A stretch of DNA of 37,555 nt, taken from positions 1 through 37,555 of the forward strand of contig NZ_QICL01000040.1 of assembly GCF_003201355.1 (NCBI RefSeq), given 5' to 3'. How positions within the stretch are numbered: position 1 is the stretch's first letter; each line of letters opens with the position of its first letter. Below are positions 25,837 to 35,343 of this stretch, piece after piece. This DNA is from Indolivaga alginatilytica (GTDB lineage: Bacteria; Bacteroidota; Bacteroidia; Bacteroidales; Dysgonomonadaceae). The position numbers were made by a program, and so were the translations under genes. Under the pieces are notes generated by a model, which was not told the origin of the DNA, did no database searches, and saw nothing but the letters and a program-made list of their open reading frames with translations.

Positions 25837-27603
25837 TTATAACCAAGGTTTATTCTGAATTAATTTAGAGTTACGTTCTATTTCTTTGAGCGGAATACGG
25901 TTTATATAGAAACGTTCGTATTCGCGGGCTGCTATGTTTTTAAATTCGTCACGTACCCTTACATTGTGTGTATTATTTAGCACAAGTCCGGGTCCTCCCG
26001 GTGCACCCCATATTTCTTCTACTTTCCGCCATCGGCGTATGTCGAACGGGCGGTGACCTTCGGCAATCAGTTCTACGATTCTTTCTTGCTCTATTGCTTT
26101 GAAGAACTCATCTTTGTTGGCTGATTTTTGAGTATCAAGATCGGGTAGGTTACCTCTTCGTCTGATTTTGTTTATTAGCCCAACCAATTCAGAAGACGGA
26201 CCACTTACTTCATTTACCGCTTCACTATACATGAGGTAAACATCGGCAAGTCTCATCAAATAAAAATCCTGAGGACCATCGCTGCGGTCGGCAACAGCTG
26301 TCTGGCGTACCCATTTACGGAAAAGATATCCGCTGGATGTTCCTACATCATAATTAATAAAGTTGATACCGTCTTTTGATCCGTATTTAAATGGCATTCT
26401 GCCTAATAGAGTCATACCGTCGGTAGTCATGGTAAGCATACTTTCACCATCCCATAACAAGGTTGCTTTCATTCTCCAGTCTCTGTCTTCGTATGTCGCA
26501 CGGTTTACGGAACCATTGGGATACTTATCGTCATTTATTAAAACGATTGGCTGTGCAAAATCTCCGGTTGATATTTTCTGGTATCTGTCTATCAATCTGG
26601 TAGTAGGAGTTACCCAGCATTGGGCGTTACCTGTATTTCGGGTACCAAAATCACGTAATAGTTCTTCCCCTTGCGAAAGGCTTGGTCCTCCGTATTGTAA
26701 AGCAAAAATAATTTCGGGACTGGCTTCATTGGCATAATTAAATAATTCCCAATAAGAAGGAGCGTCATAAGTTCCCGGATTACCTTCTGAGAATAATGCC
26801 AACCCATAATCATAAATTACTTTACGGAAATCATCGGCAGCCTGTTGGTAATATTTTTGAGCTTCACCCTGATCTTGTGTAAAACCGTTGAGTTCAGGCC
26901 AGCCATTTTTCTTCCATGATGCCCAGTACAACTGAACTTTTCCTCTGAAACCATATGCCGCAGCCAAAGATGCCCGTCCTCGTTGTGTGCTTTTAGGTAC
27001 GGGAAGAACCGATATGGCAAATGTAAGGTCTTCTATAATATTATCTTTTACTGTCTGCGCAGGTGTTCTGGTTAACGAAATTGCTTCATTATTACCCGAT
27101 AGTACATGAGCAAAATAAGGAACATCGCCCCATAATTCCAATAGACGGAAATAAGCGAGAGCCCTTAGAAAACAGTTTTCGCCTTTTATACGGTTGAGTA
27201 TCGCTTTATTTTCGTCCAGTGTTTCTCTATTTAGCATAGATTCTGTATTCTCTAATACATAGTTGGCTCTGTTTATTACGGTGTAAGCATTGTTCCACAT
27301 ATAATCGAATCCACTTCCTGCACCTGATGAGGGAGTCCATGTTCCATTTCCACTGCCTGTACTAACGAGGCTAACTCCTCGGGTAAACTGAAATTCACCT
27401 TGTCCGTCGAAATAATAATCGCGTCCGAATAAAGTTCGTGTGGCTTCATAAACTCCTGTTGTTGCATCCACTGCGTCTTGTGGTGTTCTCCAGAAAATTT
27501 CGGACGACATTTGTGTTGTCGCATTCTGATCCAGAAGGTCGCTAACGCACGATGTGAGCAAACCCAATGATCCGACAAGCAAAATATATTTGATTCTTTT
27601 CAT
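25837..27603 (-). CDS. SusD/RagB-family glycan-binding lipoprotein
   Basis: This is a full-length SusD protein (588 residues) with lipobox LGLLTSC near residue 19. The N-terminal signature is FWRTPQDAVDATTGVYEATR, the TPR-like region has GENCFLRALAYFRLLELWGDVPYF and RGRASLAAAYGFRGKVQLY, and the C-terminal block has LMRLADVYLMYSEAVNEV, then EFFKAIEQERIVELIAEGHRPFDIRRW and a final KEIERNSKLIQNKPWL. It would cap the SusC channel encoded 22 bp upstream. It keeps every element missing from the broken susD at the left edge. Confidence 0.93.
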   Translation of the reverse strand: MKRIKYILLVGSLGLLTSCVSDLLDQNATTQMSSEIFWRTPQDAVDATTGVYEATRTLFGRDYYFDGQGEFQFTRGVSLVSTGSGNGTWTPSSGAGSGFDYMWNNAYTVINRANYVLENTESMLNRETLDENKAILNRIKGENCFLRALAYFRLLELWGDVPYFAHVLSGNNEAISLTRTPAQTVKDNIIEDLTFAISVLPVPKSTQRGRASLAAAYGFRGKVQLYWASWKKNGWPELNGFTQDQGEAQKYYQQAADDFRKVIYDYGLALFSEGNPGTYDAPSYWELFNYANEASPEIIFALQYGGPSLSQGEELLRDFGTRNTGNAQCWVTPTTRLIDRYQKISTGDFAQPIVLINDDKYPNGSVNRATYEDRDWRMKATLLWDGESMLTMTTDGMTLLGRMPFKYGSKDGINFINYDVGTSSGYLFRKWVRQTAVADRSDGPQDFYLMRLADVYLMYSEAVNEVSGPSSELVGLINKIRRRGNLPDLDTQKSANKDEFFKAIEQERIVELIAEGHRPFDIRRWRKVEEIWGAPGGPGLVLNNTHNVRVRDEFKNIAAREYERFYINRIPLKEIERNSKLIQNKPWL

Positions 27604-27624
27604 CTTGTTTTTCTTTTATTTTTA

Positions 27625-30600
27625 TTAGAATGCTATGTTAAGTCCTACTGAAAAAGATCTTATTATAGGGTATAAATCGGCATTGTCGCCTTTCGGTTTT
27701 TCGGGGTCAATACCTTTCCATTGAGAGAATGTCAGAAGATTTTCTCCTGTAAAATATATGCGGACTTGTTCTAGTGTTGCCTTATTTATAAACGATTTAG
27801 GTAAACTATATCCCAACTGTATATTTTTTAAGCGTACAAAACTTGCATTATATAGCCAAAAGGTCGATTCTTCTCTGTTTTTACTTCCTCCTGATCCTGT
27901 TATCATACGAGGCATACCGGCATTTCTATTATCCAAGCTCCATGTATCGTTCCAATGATATTCCTGAAAACCATATCTGTCAGACGGAATATTTACATTG
28001 TTAAAAGGATCTATCCAATAGTCCCATCTTCCTACACTCGATTGTATCAAGGTTGCAAAGTCAAATCCTTTATACTGAGCTGATAAGTTTAATCCGAATT
28101 GTCCGGCAGGAGTATCCCTGTATTTGTTTTGAAACGCTTTTTTATCAGCATCGGTTATTTGCCCGTCTCCATTCAAATCTTGCAGAGCGATGTCTCCGGG
28201 AGACATATAAGGTGAGTTCTGGAAAGGTGAATTATAAATATCATTCCAACTTTGAGCCAGACCGTTATCCAGATAAGAATAAACATAGTGATACGGCATA
28301 TCTAAAAATACCCAACCTCGTGCCAAATGCTCATTCCATTTTTCCAATCTGTTTTTATTGTAGGAAGCATTAAAGTTGACACTGTAATGGAAGTCCGAAA
28401 CATTGGATGTCCAAGTCAGATTTAATTCCATACCCCGGTTTCTAAGACTACCTATATTCTTTCTGGGAGCAGAGTAGCCGGATAAAAGGCTCGATAGGTC
28501 TGATGGGCGGATCATGTCGCTCGTAAGACGGTCATACCAATCGATTTCGGCAGTAAGCCTGTTGTTGAAAAATCCGAGATCAAGTCCGATATTAGTTACT
28601 GTAGTCTTTTCCCAAGAGAAATCTTTATTAATCATTTTATTGGCAATATATCCTTTACTTACCGAATTGTTGAAAAGATAACTGGTATTGGCAAATACAT
28701 TTTTTTGTTCGTAGCGATCTACTCCTGCATTATTACCCAGAGCTCCCATCGATACTCTCAGCTTGGTATTTGAAACAACATTTTTAAAGTTTTCAAAAAA
28801 CACTTCCTCAGACAATCTCCATCCTAAAGCTACCGAAGGGAAAAATCCGAATTGATTACCCTTTGTGAATTTAGAGGAACCATCGTAGCGAAAATTAGCC
28901 TCTAATAAATATTTACTGTGGATAGCATAATTCAAACGTCCGATGAAAGAACGTAGCCCTTCTGCCGAAGAATTACCATTCGTTAGCTGGGTTCCTTTTC
29001 CTGTTGCATCCAATTCGGTTAAAGAAGCATCAACCCTGTCTTTGCGGTAGCCGTAAAGACCTCTGTCGAACCAATACTCATCTGCTGCATTAAACATCAG
29101 CGATAAAGCATGCCCTTTTATAATCTCCTTATCGTAATTGATTCTTCCTTGAAATAATGTTTTATGTCCCTGATATATCTGATTCGATAATCCGTCATCC
29201 GGAGGCATTGTACGTGCAATTTGTCCCGTTTGGAAATTCCATTGTGGCGTAGGATCCTGATAGGCTTTAGTGAATTGGTTGTAGTAATGGAGTCCAAAGC
29301 TCACATTAACCTTCAACCCCTTAATTACTTCCCAGTCTCCATATATCGACCCATTGTATTCCTGACGTGTTCTTTCGTTTGTAAACAAGTCATACTCGGC
29401 ACGCATATTGCCGGCTGCCGAATTTTCACCGTATGCCATTGCTCCCCCATATTGTCCTGTTTGGGGATGAACGTTCAGTATTCCCGATACAGCATATTGC
29501 AGCCCTGCATTTTCCAATCCTGCACCACGGGGAAACAATGTCTCAGTCCATTGTCCATCGGTTTTCATACCTACGGTAATATTCTTTCTGATTTTATGAT
29601 CCAGATTAAGACGCATATTATAACGGGTATAATTGTTTCTCAATTGCAAACCTTCCTGATCGGTAACAGCCAGAGACAAATAGAAATTAGACTGATCGGT
29701 GCCTCCTGATGCTGATACGGTATGATTTTGAAGTTTACCTTGTCTGAACATCTCATCATATTGATCTGTATTGGGAAACAATATCGGATCGACCATGCTC
29801 ATGGCCATCCATTGCTCCACAGTGCCTTCTCTGAAATTACTGGCACTGTTTCCTGCTCCTGCCGCTCTCATCTGCATGGTCATTGCACGCGGATAATCAG
29901 CCAGATAGTCATAGAAGTTTGTTGCATCCGAGATGCCATACCAACCGGCATAACTGATCTTTGCTTTCGCCTGGTTCTTACCTGTGCGTGTAGTGATAAG
30001 TATAACTCCATTTGCTGCACGCGAACCGTATACTGCTGCAGAAGCAGCATCTTTCAGTACCGATATGCTCTCAATATCTGCCATATTTATGCGATTCATA
30101 TCTACATCGGGCATACCGTCCACCACAATAAGAGGTGCTGAGTTATTCACAGAGCCTAGCCCCCTTATTTGAAGAGTTCCGCCATCAAATCCTGCAAATC
30201 CTGAATTTTGAAGAACAGATAACCCGGGAACCATACCCGACAAACCTGACGATACATTGGTCAACGAACGTCCCGCCATTTGCTCATCTACTTTTATGGA
30301 GGATACTGCACCGGTGAGGTTGATTTTCTTTTGCGTACCATATCCGACTACTACAACTTCGTCCAGTATTTTGGTGTCTTCGGTAAGATAAACTACCATG
30401 AGGTCATTAGTTACTCTTCTGGTGAGAGTATTATATCCTATGTACGAGAAAACAAGCTCTGCCGAAGGAGTCATCTTAAGTTCAAAGTTTCCTTCCAGAT
30501 CGGTTATAGTTCTGTTTGTAGTTGAACCTTTCTCCCCAACAGAAACTCCAATGAGAGGTTCTTTAGTTACTTCGTCTAAAACAGTTCCTTTAGCTGTAAA

Positions 30601-30702
30601 GGTTGACTGAGCATAGGCTCCGACATCGAAAAGTAATAGGAGAAAAAATACGAGCATAAGTTTTCTGATAGTCCTTATGCATAAAAGATAGTTTTTATTC
30701 AT
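27625..30702 (-). CDS. SusC/RagA-family TonB-dependent transporter
   Basis: A complete SusC-like importer of 1,025 residues. It has an N-terminal hydrophobic signal (LMLVFFLLLLFDVGAYAQ), a CarboxypepD_reg-like domain (about 35-110: FTAKGTVLDEVTKEPLIGVSV), then KILDEVVVVGYGTQKKINLTGAV and a plug domain with ISVLKDAASAAVYGSRAANGVI. The barrel ends with the aromatic-terminated IIRSFSVGLNIAF. It drives energy-dependent oligosaccharide uptake with the SusD partner. No STN/anti-sigma-binding domain precedes the plug, which agrees with control by the SusR-like protein rather than an ECF sigma system. It is the first gene of the operon. Confidence 0.94.
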   Translation of the reverse strand: MNKNYLLCIRTIRKLMLVFFLLLLFDVGAYAQSTFTAKGTVLDEVTKEPLIGVSVGEKGSTTNRTITDLEGNFELKMTPSAELVFSYIGYNTLTRRVTNDLMVVYLTEDTKILDEVVVVGYGTQKKINLTGAVSSIKVDEQMAGRSLTNVSSGLSGMVPGLSVLQNSGFAGFDGGTLQIRGLGSVNNSAPLIVVDGMPDVDMNRINMADIESISVLKDAASAAVYGSRAANGVILITTRTGKNQAKAKISYAGWYGISDATNFYDYLADYPRAMTMQMRAAGAGNSASNFREGTVEQWMAMSMVDPILFPNTDQYDEMFRQGKLQNHTVSASGGTDQSNFYLSLAVTDQEGLQLRNNYTRYNMRLNLDHKIRKNITVGMKTDGQWTETLFPRGAGLENAGLQYAVSGILNVHPQTGQYGGAMAYGENSAAGNMRAEYDLFTNERTRQEYNGSIYGDWEVIKGLKVNVSFGLHYYNQFTKAYQDPTPQWNFQTGQIARTMPPDDGLSNQIYQGHKTLFQGRINYDKEIIKGHALSLMFNAADEYWFDRGLYGYRKDRVDASLTELDATGKGTQLTNGNSSAEGLRSFIGRLNYAIHSKYLLEANFRYDGSSKFTKGNQFGFFPSVALGWRLSEEVFFENFKNVVSNTKLRVSMGALGNNAGVDRYEQKNVFANTSYLFNNSVSKGYIANKMINKDFSWEKTTVTNIGLDLGFFNNRLTAEIDWYDRLTSDMIRPSDLSSLLSGYSAPRKNIGSLRNRGMELNLTWTSNVSDFHYSVNFNASYNKNRLEKWNEHLARGWVFLDMPYHYVYSYLDNGLAQSWNDIYNSPFQNSPYMSPGDIALQDLNGDGQITDADKKAFQNKYRDTPAGQFGLNLSAQYKGFDFATLIQSSVGRWDYWIDPFNNVNIPSDRYGFQEYHWNDTWSLDNRNAGMPRMITGSGGSKNREESTFWLYNASFVRLKNIQLGYSLPKSFINKATLEQVRIYFTGENLLTFSQWKGIDPEKPKGDNADLYPIIRSFSVGLNIAF

Positions 30703-30782
30703 AACATGTTAAATTTATATTAGGTTAACATTTTTTATCAGCTTGTCTATGATTGGAAGTAGATAGATAAAGACTGATTATG

Positions 30783-30790
30783 CAAACTTA
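30783..30790 (-). promoter_or_regulatory. Candidate -7 box of the susC operon
   Basis: The minus strand reads TAAGTTTG, matching TAnnTTTG, 80 bp before the susC ATG. A TGTTTATC block about 20 bp upstream could serve as the -33 element. Confidence 0.5.
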
Positions 30791-31116
30791 TGTTAATAAA
30801 AAAAAGATAAACATGAGATTAATGAAAAAGTAAATTGTTAACTAATATATTTAATGTTAACTTGCATATAATTAGCGATATGTGTTTTTTTATGCAACTG
30901 AATAAAGTGGAAGTAAATGAATTTTTAGTTTATTGTTTCTAAGTATTTATAAAAGTTCGTTAAACTATAAACATAAGCTGGTTATTTGACTGATATTCAC
31001 TTTTTATGACTAAAATTAAATTGTCAAAATACTTATTAATAGTGATTTATATCTTTTTGTCGGACTGAGTAATCCACTATTTTATTCGAGAAATACAATT
31101 TATTTAAGTAGATAGG

Positions 31117-31124
31117 TATATTTG
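31117..31124 (+). promoter_or_regulatory. Candidate -7 box for the ROK and SusR-like genes
   Basis: TATATTTG matches the Bacteroidota consensus exactly and lies about 150 bp before the ROK ATG. No clear -33 TTG is seen at the preferred spacing. Confidence 0.4.
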
Positions 31125-31274
31125 AATTAATATATAGTACTATTTGACTAAATATTACTGCGAAATACTGTTTATTATTTACAACTCTATTTTTGATAGA
31201 CTGCCAAACTAAGACACATAACTGATGAAGTATAATCAAAGTCTTTCATTACTAATAAATTCAACTTGTGAAAA

Positions 31275-32234
31275 ATGAAGGTGAATATGAACGAAACATA
31301 TCTGGCAATTGATCTGGGCAGATCGGAACTTCTCATTGGCGAAGTAAGCGCCGAAGGTAAGATACTTCATTCTAAAAGATATGAAGCCGGTTACATCAAC
31401 CAAGGTACAGCCCTTTCCATCATAAAACGCTTGTTGGAAGATTATATAACAACCGAAGGATGGATTAATGGGAAAAGACCAATCAGTATGGGATTGAGTT
31501 TATTAGGGTATGTGGATAATGTGCGCGGAACTTGGTTGCGAATCAATTCTAAGAGCAATCAGCCCACTCCTTTAGCTCACGATTTATTCCAGGTATACGG
31601 CATGCCATGCTATATAGGTAATAATATAAGGAACATAACCAGAGCAGTAAAGTTATGGGGGAATGGTAAACAGTCAGATAATTTTACCTACATAAATATC
31701 AGCACAAGTATTGAAGCCGGGTTTGTTGTAAATGGACAACTTGTCTGTGACAATCAATCGGAGCCCGGAGCAATAGGGCACATAGATACGGGTCTTGATA
31801 TTGGTGTAATATGTAACTGCGGCCTTAACAACTGCACGGAATCTATAGCGGGAGGTGCCGGCTTTGATAAATCGGCTCGATTGTTTAGTGGTACCTATTC
31901 AAGTAATCTTTATATTCCTAAAGATGAGAAAATTAAAGTGGATATAAAACAGGTTTATTTTCTTTCTCAGCAAGGCGATGAACTTTGTGTAAAACTGGTT
32001 GAAAATGCAGTGAGTGCAATAAGTAATCTGATTATCACGTTGGTTGAGGTAAATAGAGTCAATACGATAATTTTGGGGGGTGATATTGTTTCGAATGGTT
32101 TTATATATCCCAAAATAATAAAAAAACTAAATAAAGATGCCGGACACTCTATAACAAAAGGCATTCTATTAAGTCAATTTAATTCCGAATATGCCGGTCT
32201 TATTGGTGCAGCTGCGGTAGCAATGAATAAATAG
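31275..32234 (+). CDS. ROK-family protein with degenerate kinase motifs
   Basis: The fold and zinc site of ROK sugar kinases are present: EPGAIGHIDTG with Glu163 and His169, then CNCGLNNCTE with Cys180, 182 and 187. The catalytic motifs deviate. The phosphate-1 loop DxGGT is DLGRS (13-17). The NDAN motif with the catalytic Asp reads GNNIRN (115-120), so Asn117 replaces the base. The second phosphate loop GTGIGGG reads STSIEAG (143-149). There is no N-terminal HTH, so it is not a NagC-type repressor as such. I infer a sugar-binding sensor without kinase activity. It is transcribed with the SusR-like gene 59 bp downstream and divergently from susC. An alternative start is the ATG at 31287. Confidence 0.82.
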   Translation: MKVNMNETYLAIDLGRSELLIGEVSAEGKILHSKRYEAGYINQGTALSIIKRLLEDYITTEGWINGKRPISMGLSLLGYVDNVRGTWLRINSKSNQPTPLAHDLFQVYGMPCYIGNNIRNITRAVKLWGNGKQSDNFTYINISTSIEAGFVVNGQLVCDNQSEPGAIGHIDTGLDIGVICNCGLNNCTESIAGGAGFDKSARLFSGTYSSNLYIPKDEKIKVDIKQVYFLSQQGDELCVKLVENAVSAISNLIITLVEVNRVNTIILGGDIVSNGFIYPKIIKKLNKDAGHSITKGILLSQFNSEYAGLIGAAAVAMNK

Positions 32235-32293
32235 ATATGAAATAATTGGATTTAGGATTTTACTCCTAATTTTACTAATTAAAGCTATAGATT

Positions 32294-33949
32294 ATGAGAA
32301 GTTTCTTACTCTTTTTTTGTTTTATGTTCATTTGTATGAATTCTATCAGGGCTAAGAACGAGCTGGATTCACTATTTATAGAATTAGACAATAAAATTTT
32401 AAAAAAGGACGTATATATTGAGTTTAAAGAATTAAAAATAAAAGAATTAAAAGCCGAAAGATCGAGACTTAATATCTCTATCGGTGATCTATATTCATTA
32501 AACACCCTTCTATATAAAGAATATAGGTCTTACATCTCTGATTCTGCTATTTTCTACCTGAATGAGAACCTCGATATTGCCGACTTATTGAAAGACTCAA
32601 GCAAAATGAACGAAACTTCTATTGCAATGGCCAATCTCTTTGCAATATTAGGAATGTATAAGGAGGCTGTTGATATTATAGATGGAGTAAAGATAGAATC
32701 TCTAGATAAACAACAGGCAATACAATACTACTCTACCAAAAGAGTTATATATACTAACTTAGGTTCATATTCACATAGTAACAGGGATAAGGCGTTGTAT
32801 CTAAAAATGGCAAATGCTTATCGGGATACATTAGCCAATATAGCCGACAAGTCATCGGAAGATTATCTGAGAATTGCGGAAATCAGATTGCGTTTGGACG
32901 GAAATATACCTGAGGCTCTACTCATAAATGATAAACGTTTGAGTATGGCGGAAGTAGGTACTCCCGAGTATGCACTTGTTACTTTTAACAGGTCTCTTTT
33001 ATATCGAAAACAGGGAGATTTAGAAATGGAGAAAAAGTATCTGATACTGTCTGCAATCTCAGACATTCGATCCTCAATCAAGGACAATGCATCGATCCCT
33101 ATTCTGGCAAATATACTTATGAAGGAAGGTGATATCGACCGCGCATACAAATATGTATGCTTTTCATTGGATAATATCAATGAATACAATACCCGTTTAA
33201 GAAGTTCCGAAATTTTGAATATACAAACTATCATCGATAGGGCATACCAGAAAAAGAATGAAGAGCAAAATAAACAACTCCGCCTTTTCCTTGCATTGAT
33301 AAGTATATTATCGGTTTTGCTTATCATATCAATTTCATATGTTTACAAACAAATGAAAAAAGGTATAATAATAAGTAAGCGCCTGAAAGAGGCTAATCTC
33401 GAATTAAACACACTCAATCAGAAATTACATAACATGAACAATGAGCTCCGAAAGCTCAATATTGAGGTTGTAGAAGCAAATCAGATTAAGGAAGAGTATA
33501 TCGGCTATTTTCTGGATGAATGCTCTAAATACATAGATAAATTAGACGAACTGAGAAAAACGATAAATAAAAAAATACAGGAAAAACAGATCGAAAGCCT
33601 TTATAAAATATCAAAGAACAATAACTTAAAAGAGGATGAGTTAAAAGAGTTGTTTCGGAATTTTGATGTTATGTTTACCCATTTATTTCCTGATTTTGTC
33701 GAAAAATTTAATTCGCTCTTGATGGATAATGAACAAATAATATTGAAAAAAGGAGAATCACTGAATAACGAGCTTCGAATCTATGCCCTTATCAGATTGG
33801 GGATAGATGACAGTAGTAAAATTGCCAATTTTTTAGGATATTCCGTTAATACGATCTATAATTATCGGGCAAAAATAAAAAATAAAGCAAAAATTTCGCG
33901 TGAAGATTTTGAATGGACTATAAAAAAGATAGGCACATTCAGAAAATAA
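32294..33949 (+). CDS. SusR-like membrane-spanning transcription regulator (DUF6377 family)
   Basis: The layout follows the SusR regulators of Bacteroides: a signal-like start (FLLFFCFMFICMNSIRA), a helical TPR-rich periplasmic sensor (about 25-320), a single transmembrane helix (about 330-351, LFLALISILSVLLIISISYV), a coiled coil (about 360-400) and a cytoplasmic C-terminal part. The end (about 485-525: ALIRLGIDDSSKIANFLGYSVNTIYNYRAKIKNKA) is a LuxR-like helix-turn-helix. Such proteins sense a saccharide in the periplasm and activate the neighbouring susCD genes from the membrane. Its place beside the divergent susC operon fits. The ligand is unknown. Confidence 0.8.
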   Translation: MRSFLLFFCFMFICMNSIRAKNELDSLFIELDNKILKKDVYIEFKELKIKELKAERSRLNISIGDLYSLNTLLYKEYRSYISDSAIFYLNENLDIADLLKDSSKMNETSIAMANLFAILGMYKEAVDIIDGVKIESLDKQQAIQYYSTKRVIYTNLGSYSHSNRDKALYLKMANAYRDTLANIADKSSEDYLRIAEIRLRLDGNIPEALLINDKRLSMAEVGTPEYALVTFNRSLLYRKQGDLEMEKKYLILSAISDIRSSIKDNASIPILANILMKEGDIDRAYKYVCFSLDNINEYNTRLRSSEILNIQTIIDRAYQKKNEEQNKQLRLFLALISILSVLLIISISYVYKQMKKGIIISKRLKEANLELNTLNQKLHNMNNELRKLNIEVVEANQIKEEYIGYFLDECSKYIDKLDELRKTINKKIQEKQIESLYKISKNNNLKEDELKELFRNFDVMFTHLFPDFVEKFNSLLMDNEQIILKKGESLNNELRIYALIRLGIDDSSKIANFLGYSVNTIYNYRAKIKNKAKISREDFEWTIKKIGTFRK

Positions 33950-33988
33950 TACTCCGACAATTGGTAATATCCTGTAACTGTCGGAGTA
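33950..33988. terminator. Stem-loop between convergent genes, probable bidirectional terminator
   Basis: TACTCCGACA (33950-33959) and TGTCGGAGTA (33979-33988) form a perfect 10-bp stem around a 19-base loop, directly after the stop of the SusR-like gene and 25 bp after the end of the HlyD gene on the other strand. Flanks are AT-rich but lack a long T-run. Confidence 0.6.
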
Positions 33989-34012
33989 AGCCTTAGCTGT
34001 TATTTCTAAAGG

Positions 34013-35263
34013 CTATTTTAAAATAATTTCCTGCACATTGCTGAAATTGTCATATCCCGTAATTATAACTTTATCTCCGGCTTTCAGACCGTTTAGTATT
34101 TCATATTGCAATGGATTCTGACGTCCGAGAGATATATCTGCTTTTGTGGCTCTGTCTCCTGCTTTATTTAATTTAAAGAGCCATTGTCCTCCTGTTTCCT
34201 GATAAAAATTACCTTTAGAGATTACTAATGCTTCCTCCGGTTGTCCCAGTTCTATTTGTATCCTGTAATTTTTTCCGATCCTGATATTATCAGGTTTTTC
34301 TTCCATGAAAATCAGGTCTACTTCAAACTGGCGGTCTTTAATTTCCGGATTAATCTTTGTTATTTTCAACGGAATCTTTTTATCCTGATATGTTATACTT
34401 GCAGGTAAGCCTACACTAACACGATCAATATAATATTCGCTTATTTTTGTGCTTATTTTAAGATCTTCGACGACTTTCAGTTCACCTATACTATTTCCTG
34501 AAAGTACCTGTTCGCCGGGAATGACACTAATGTAGCTTAATTGACCTGAAACAGGAGCTTTTATTATGAGATTATTCAAACGATCCTTGCTATTTATGAA
34601 CTTCTTATTCTCACGGTTCAGGTCATTTTTCATCAAATCGGTTTGTAAGATATTCATCAATGAGTCGTGTTTTAATTCCTCGAGTAAAATAGATGCATTT
34701 TTTTGATTAAAACTATAGTCGTCCGCAGCAACTTCTAATTGAGCTTTACTTTTTATCCCGATCTGATATTCTTCTTTGTCAAGATTATATTGCTTACTCA
34801 ACCTATCCGACTCATACACCGTTTTAAGAGCGGTACGCTTAAGTTCGGATGATTTACGTTTCATTTGTATTAGTTTCTCCTCATACGTTATTTGTTGTTT
34901 TTCTAGTTCATCCCGTTCATCCTGAATAGATCTTATTAATTGAGGGTTATCAAGAATAAGTATAGTATCTCCTTGCACAAGCATACTGCCTTCGTCTGCA
35001 ATAATGTGTTTTACAATACCATTCTCAGAGCTATTTAATTTTACAGTCAATCTGGGCTGAGCAATACCTTCCACCTCCAGATAATCCAGAAATTTATCTT
35101 GTAAGACTTCTGATATTTGAATGCTGGTGGAATCAATTCTTAATTTTTTTGAGCCAATCTCGGAAAATAAAGAATAAGTAAACAAGCCAATTAATATTAT
35201 TCCTGAAATAATATAATATTTATACCTTAAAATCGGGTGCTTCTTTTTTATTGCTGTATCCAT
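34013..35263 (-). CDS. HlyD/RND-type periplasmic adaptor (membrane fusion protein)
   Basis: An N-terminal anchor helix (YYIISGIILIGLFTYSLF, about 15-33) is followed by the first half of a lipoyl-like domain (SENGIVKHIIADEGSMLVQGDTILIL), a long alpha-helical hairpin (about 110-225), the second lipoyl half (LIIKAPVSGQLSYISVIPGEQVLSG), a beta-barrel and a membrane-proximal domain (NGLKAGDKVIITGYDN). It bridges an inner-membrane pump with a TolC channel. The upstream gene encodes such a TolC protein. No inner-membrane ABC or RND pump gene follows; the next gene is convergent, so the pump must be encoded elsewhere or has been lost. Confidence 0.87.
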   Translation of the reverse strand: MDTAIKKKHPILRYKYYIISGIILIGLFTYSLFSEIGSKKLRIDSTSIQISEVLQDKFLDYLEVEGIAQPRLTVKLNSSENGIVKHIIADEGSMLVQGDTILILDNPQLIRSIQDERDELEKQQITYEEKLIQMKRKSSELKRTALKTVYESDRLSKQYNLDKEEYQIGIKSKAQLEVAADDYSFNQKNASILLEELKHDSLMNILQTDLMKNDLNRENKKFINSKDRLNNLIIKAPVSGQLSYISVIPGEQVLSGNSIGELKVVEDLKISTKISEYYIDRVSVGLPASITYQDKKIPLKITKINPEIKDRQFEVDLIFMEEKPDNIRIGKNYRIQIELGQPEEALVISKGNFYQETGGQWLFKLNKAGDRATKADISLGRQNPLQYEILNGLKAGDKVIITGYDNFSNVQEIILK

Positions 35264-35343
35264 AATCTATAAAGTTAAGCTCGCAGAGCTATTTGTTTTT
35301 TGGTAAGTGTAATAAATAAAGCTAGCTATGCTTGATTAATAAT

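Larger units (their letters stand above)
30703..31274. other. Divergent control region between susC and the ROK gene
   Basis: These 572 AT-rich bases hold no convincing gene. A minus-strand -7 box lies at 30783-30790 (for susC) and a plus-strand one at 31117-31124 (for the ROK gene). GTTAAC occurs at about 30724-30729, 30837-30842 and 30856-30861, the latter two 19 bp apart, each preceded by T. These are possible regulator half-sites, but such AT-rich hexamers are weak evidence. Confidence 0.5.

Noticed and set aside
31036-31239. Short minus-strand open frame (67 codons) between susC and the ROK gene
   Set aside because: Composition is typical of AT-rich non-coding DNA, there is no recognisable motif, and it overlaps the probable promoter of the ROK gene.
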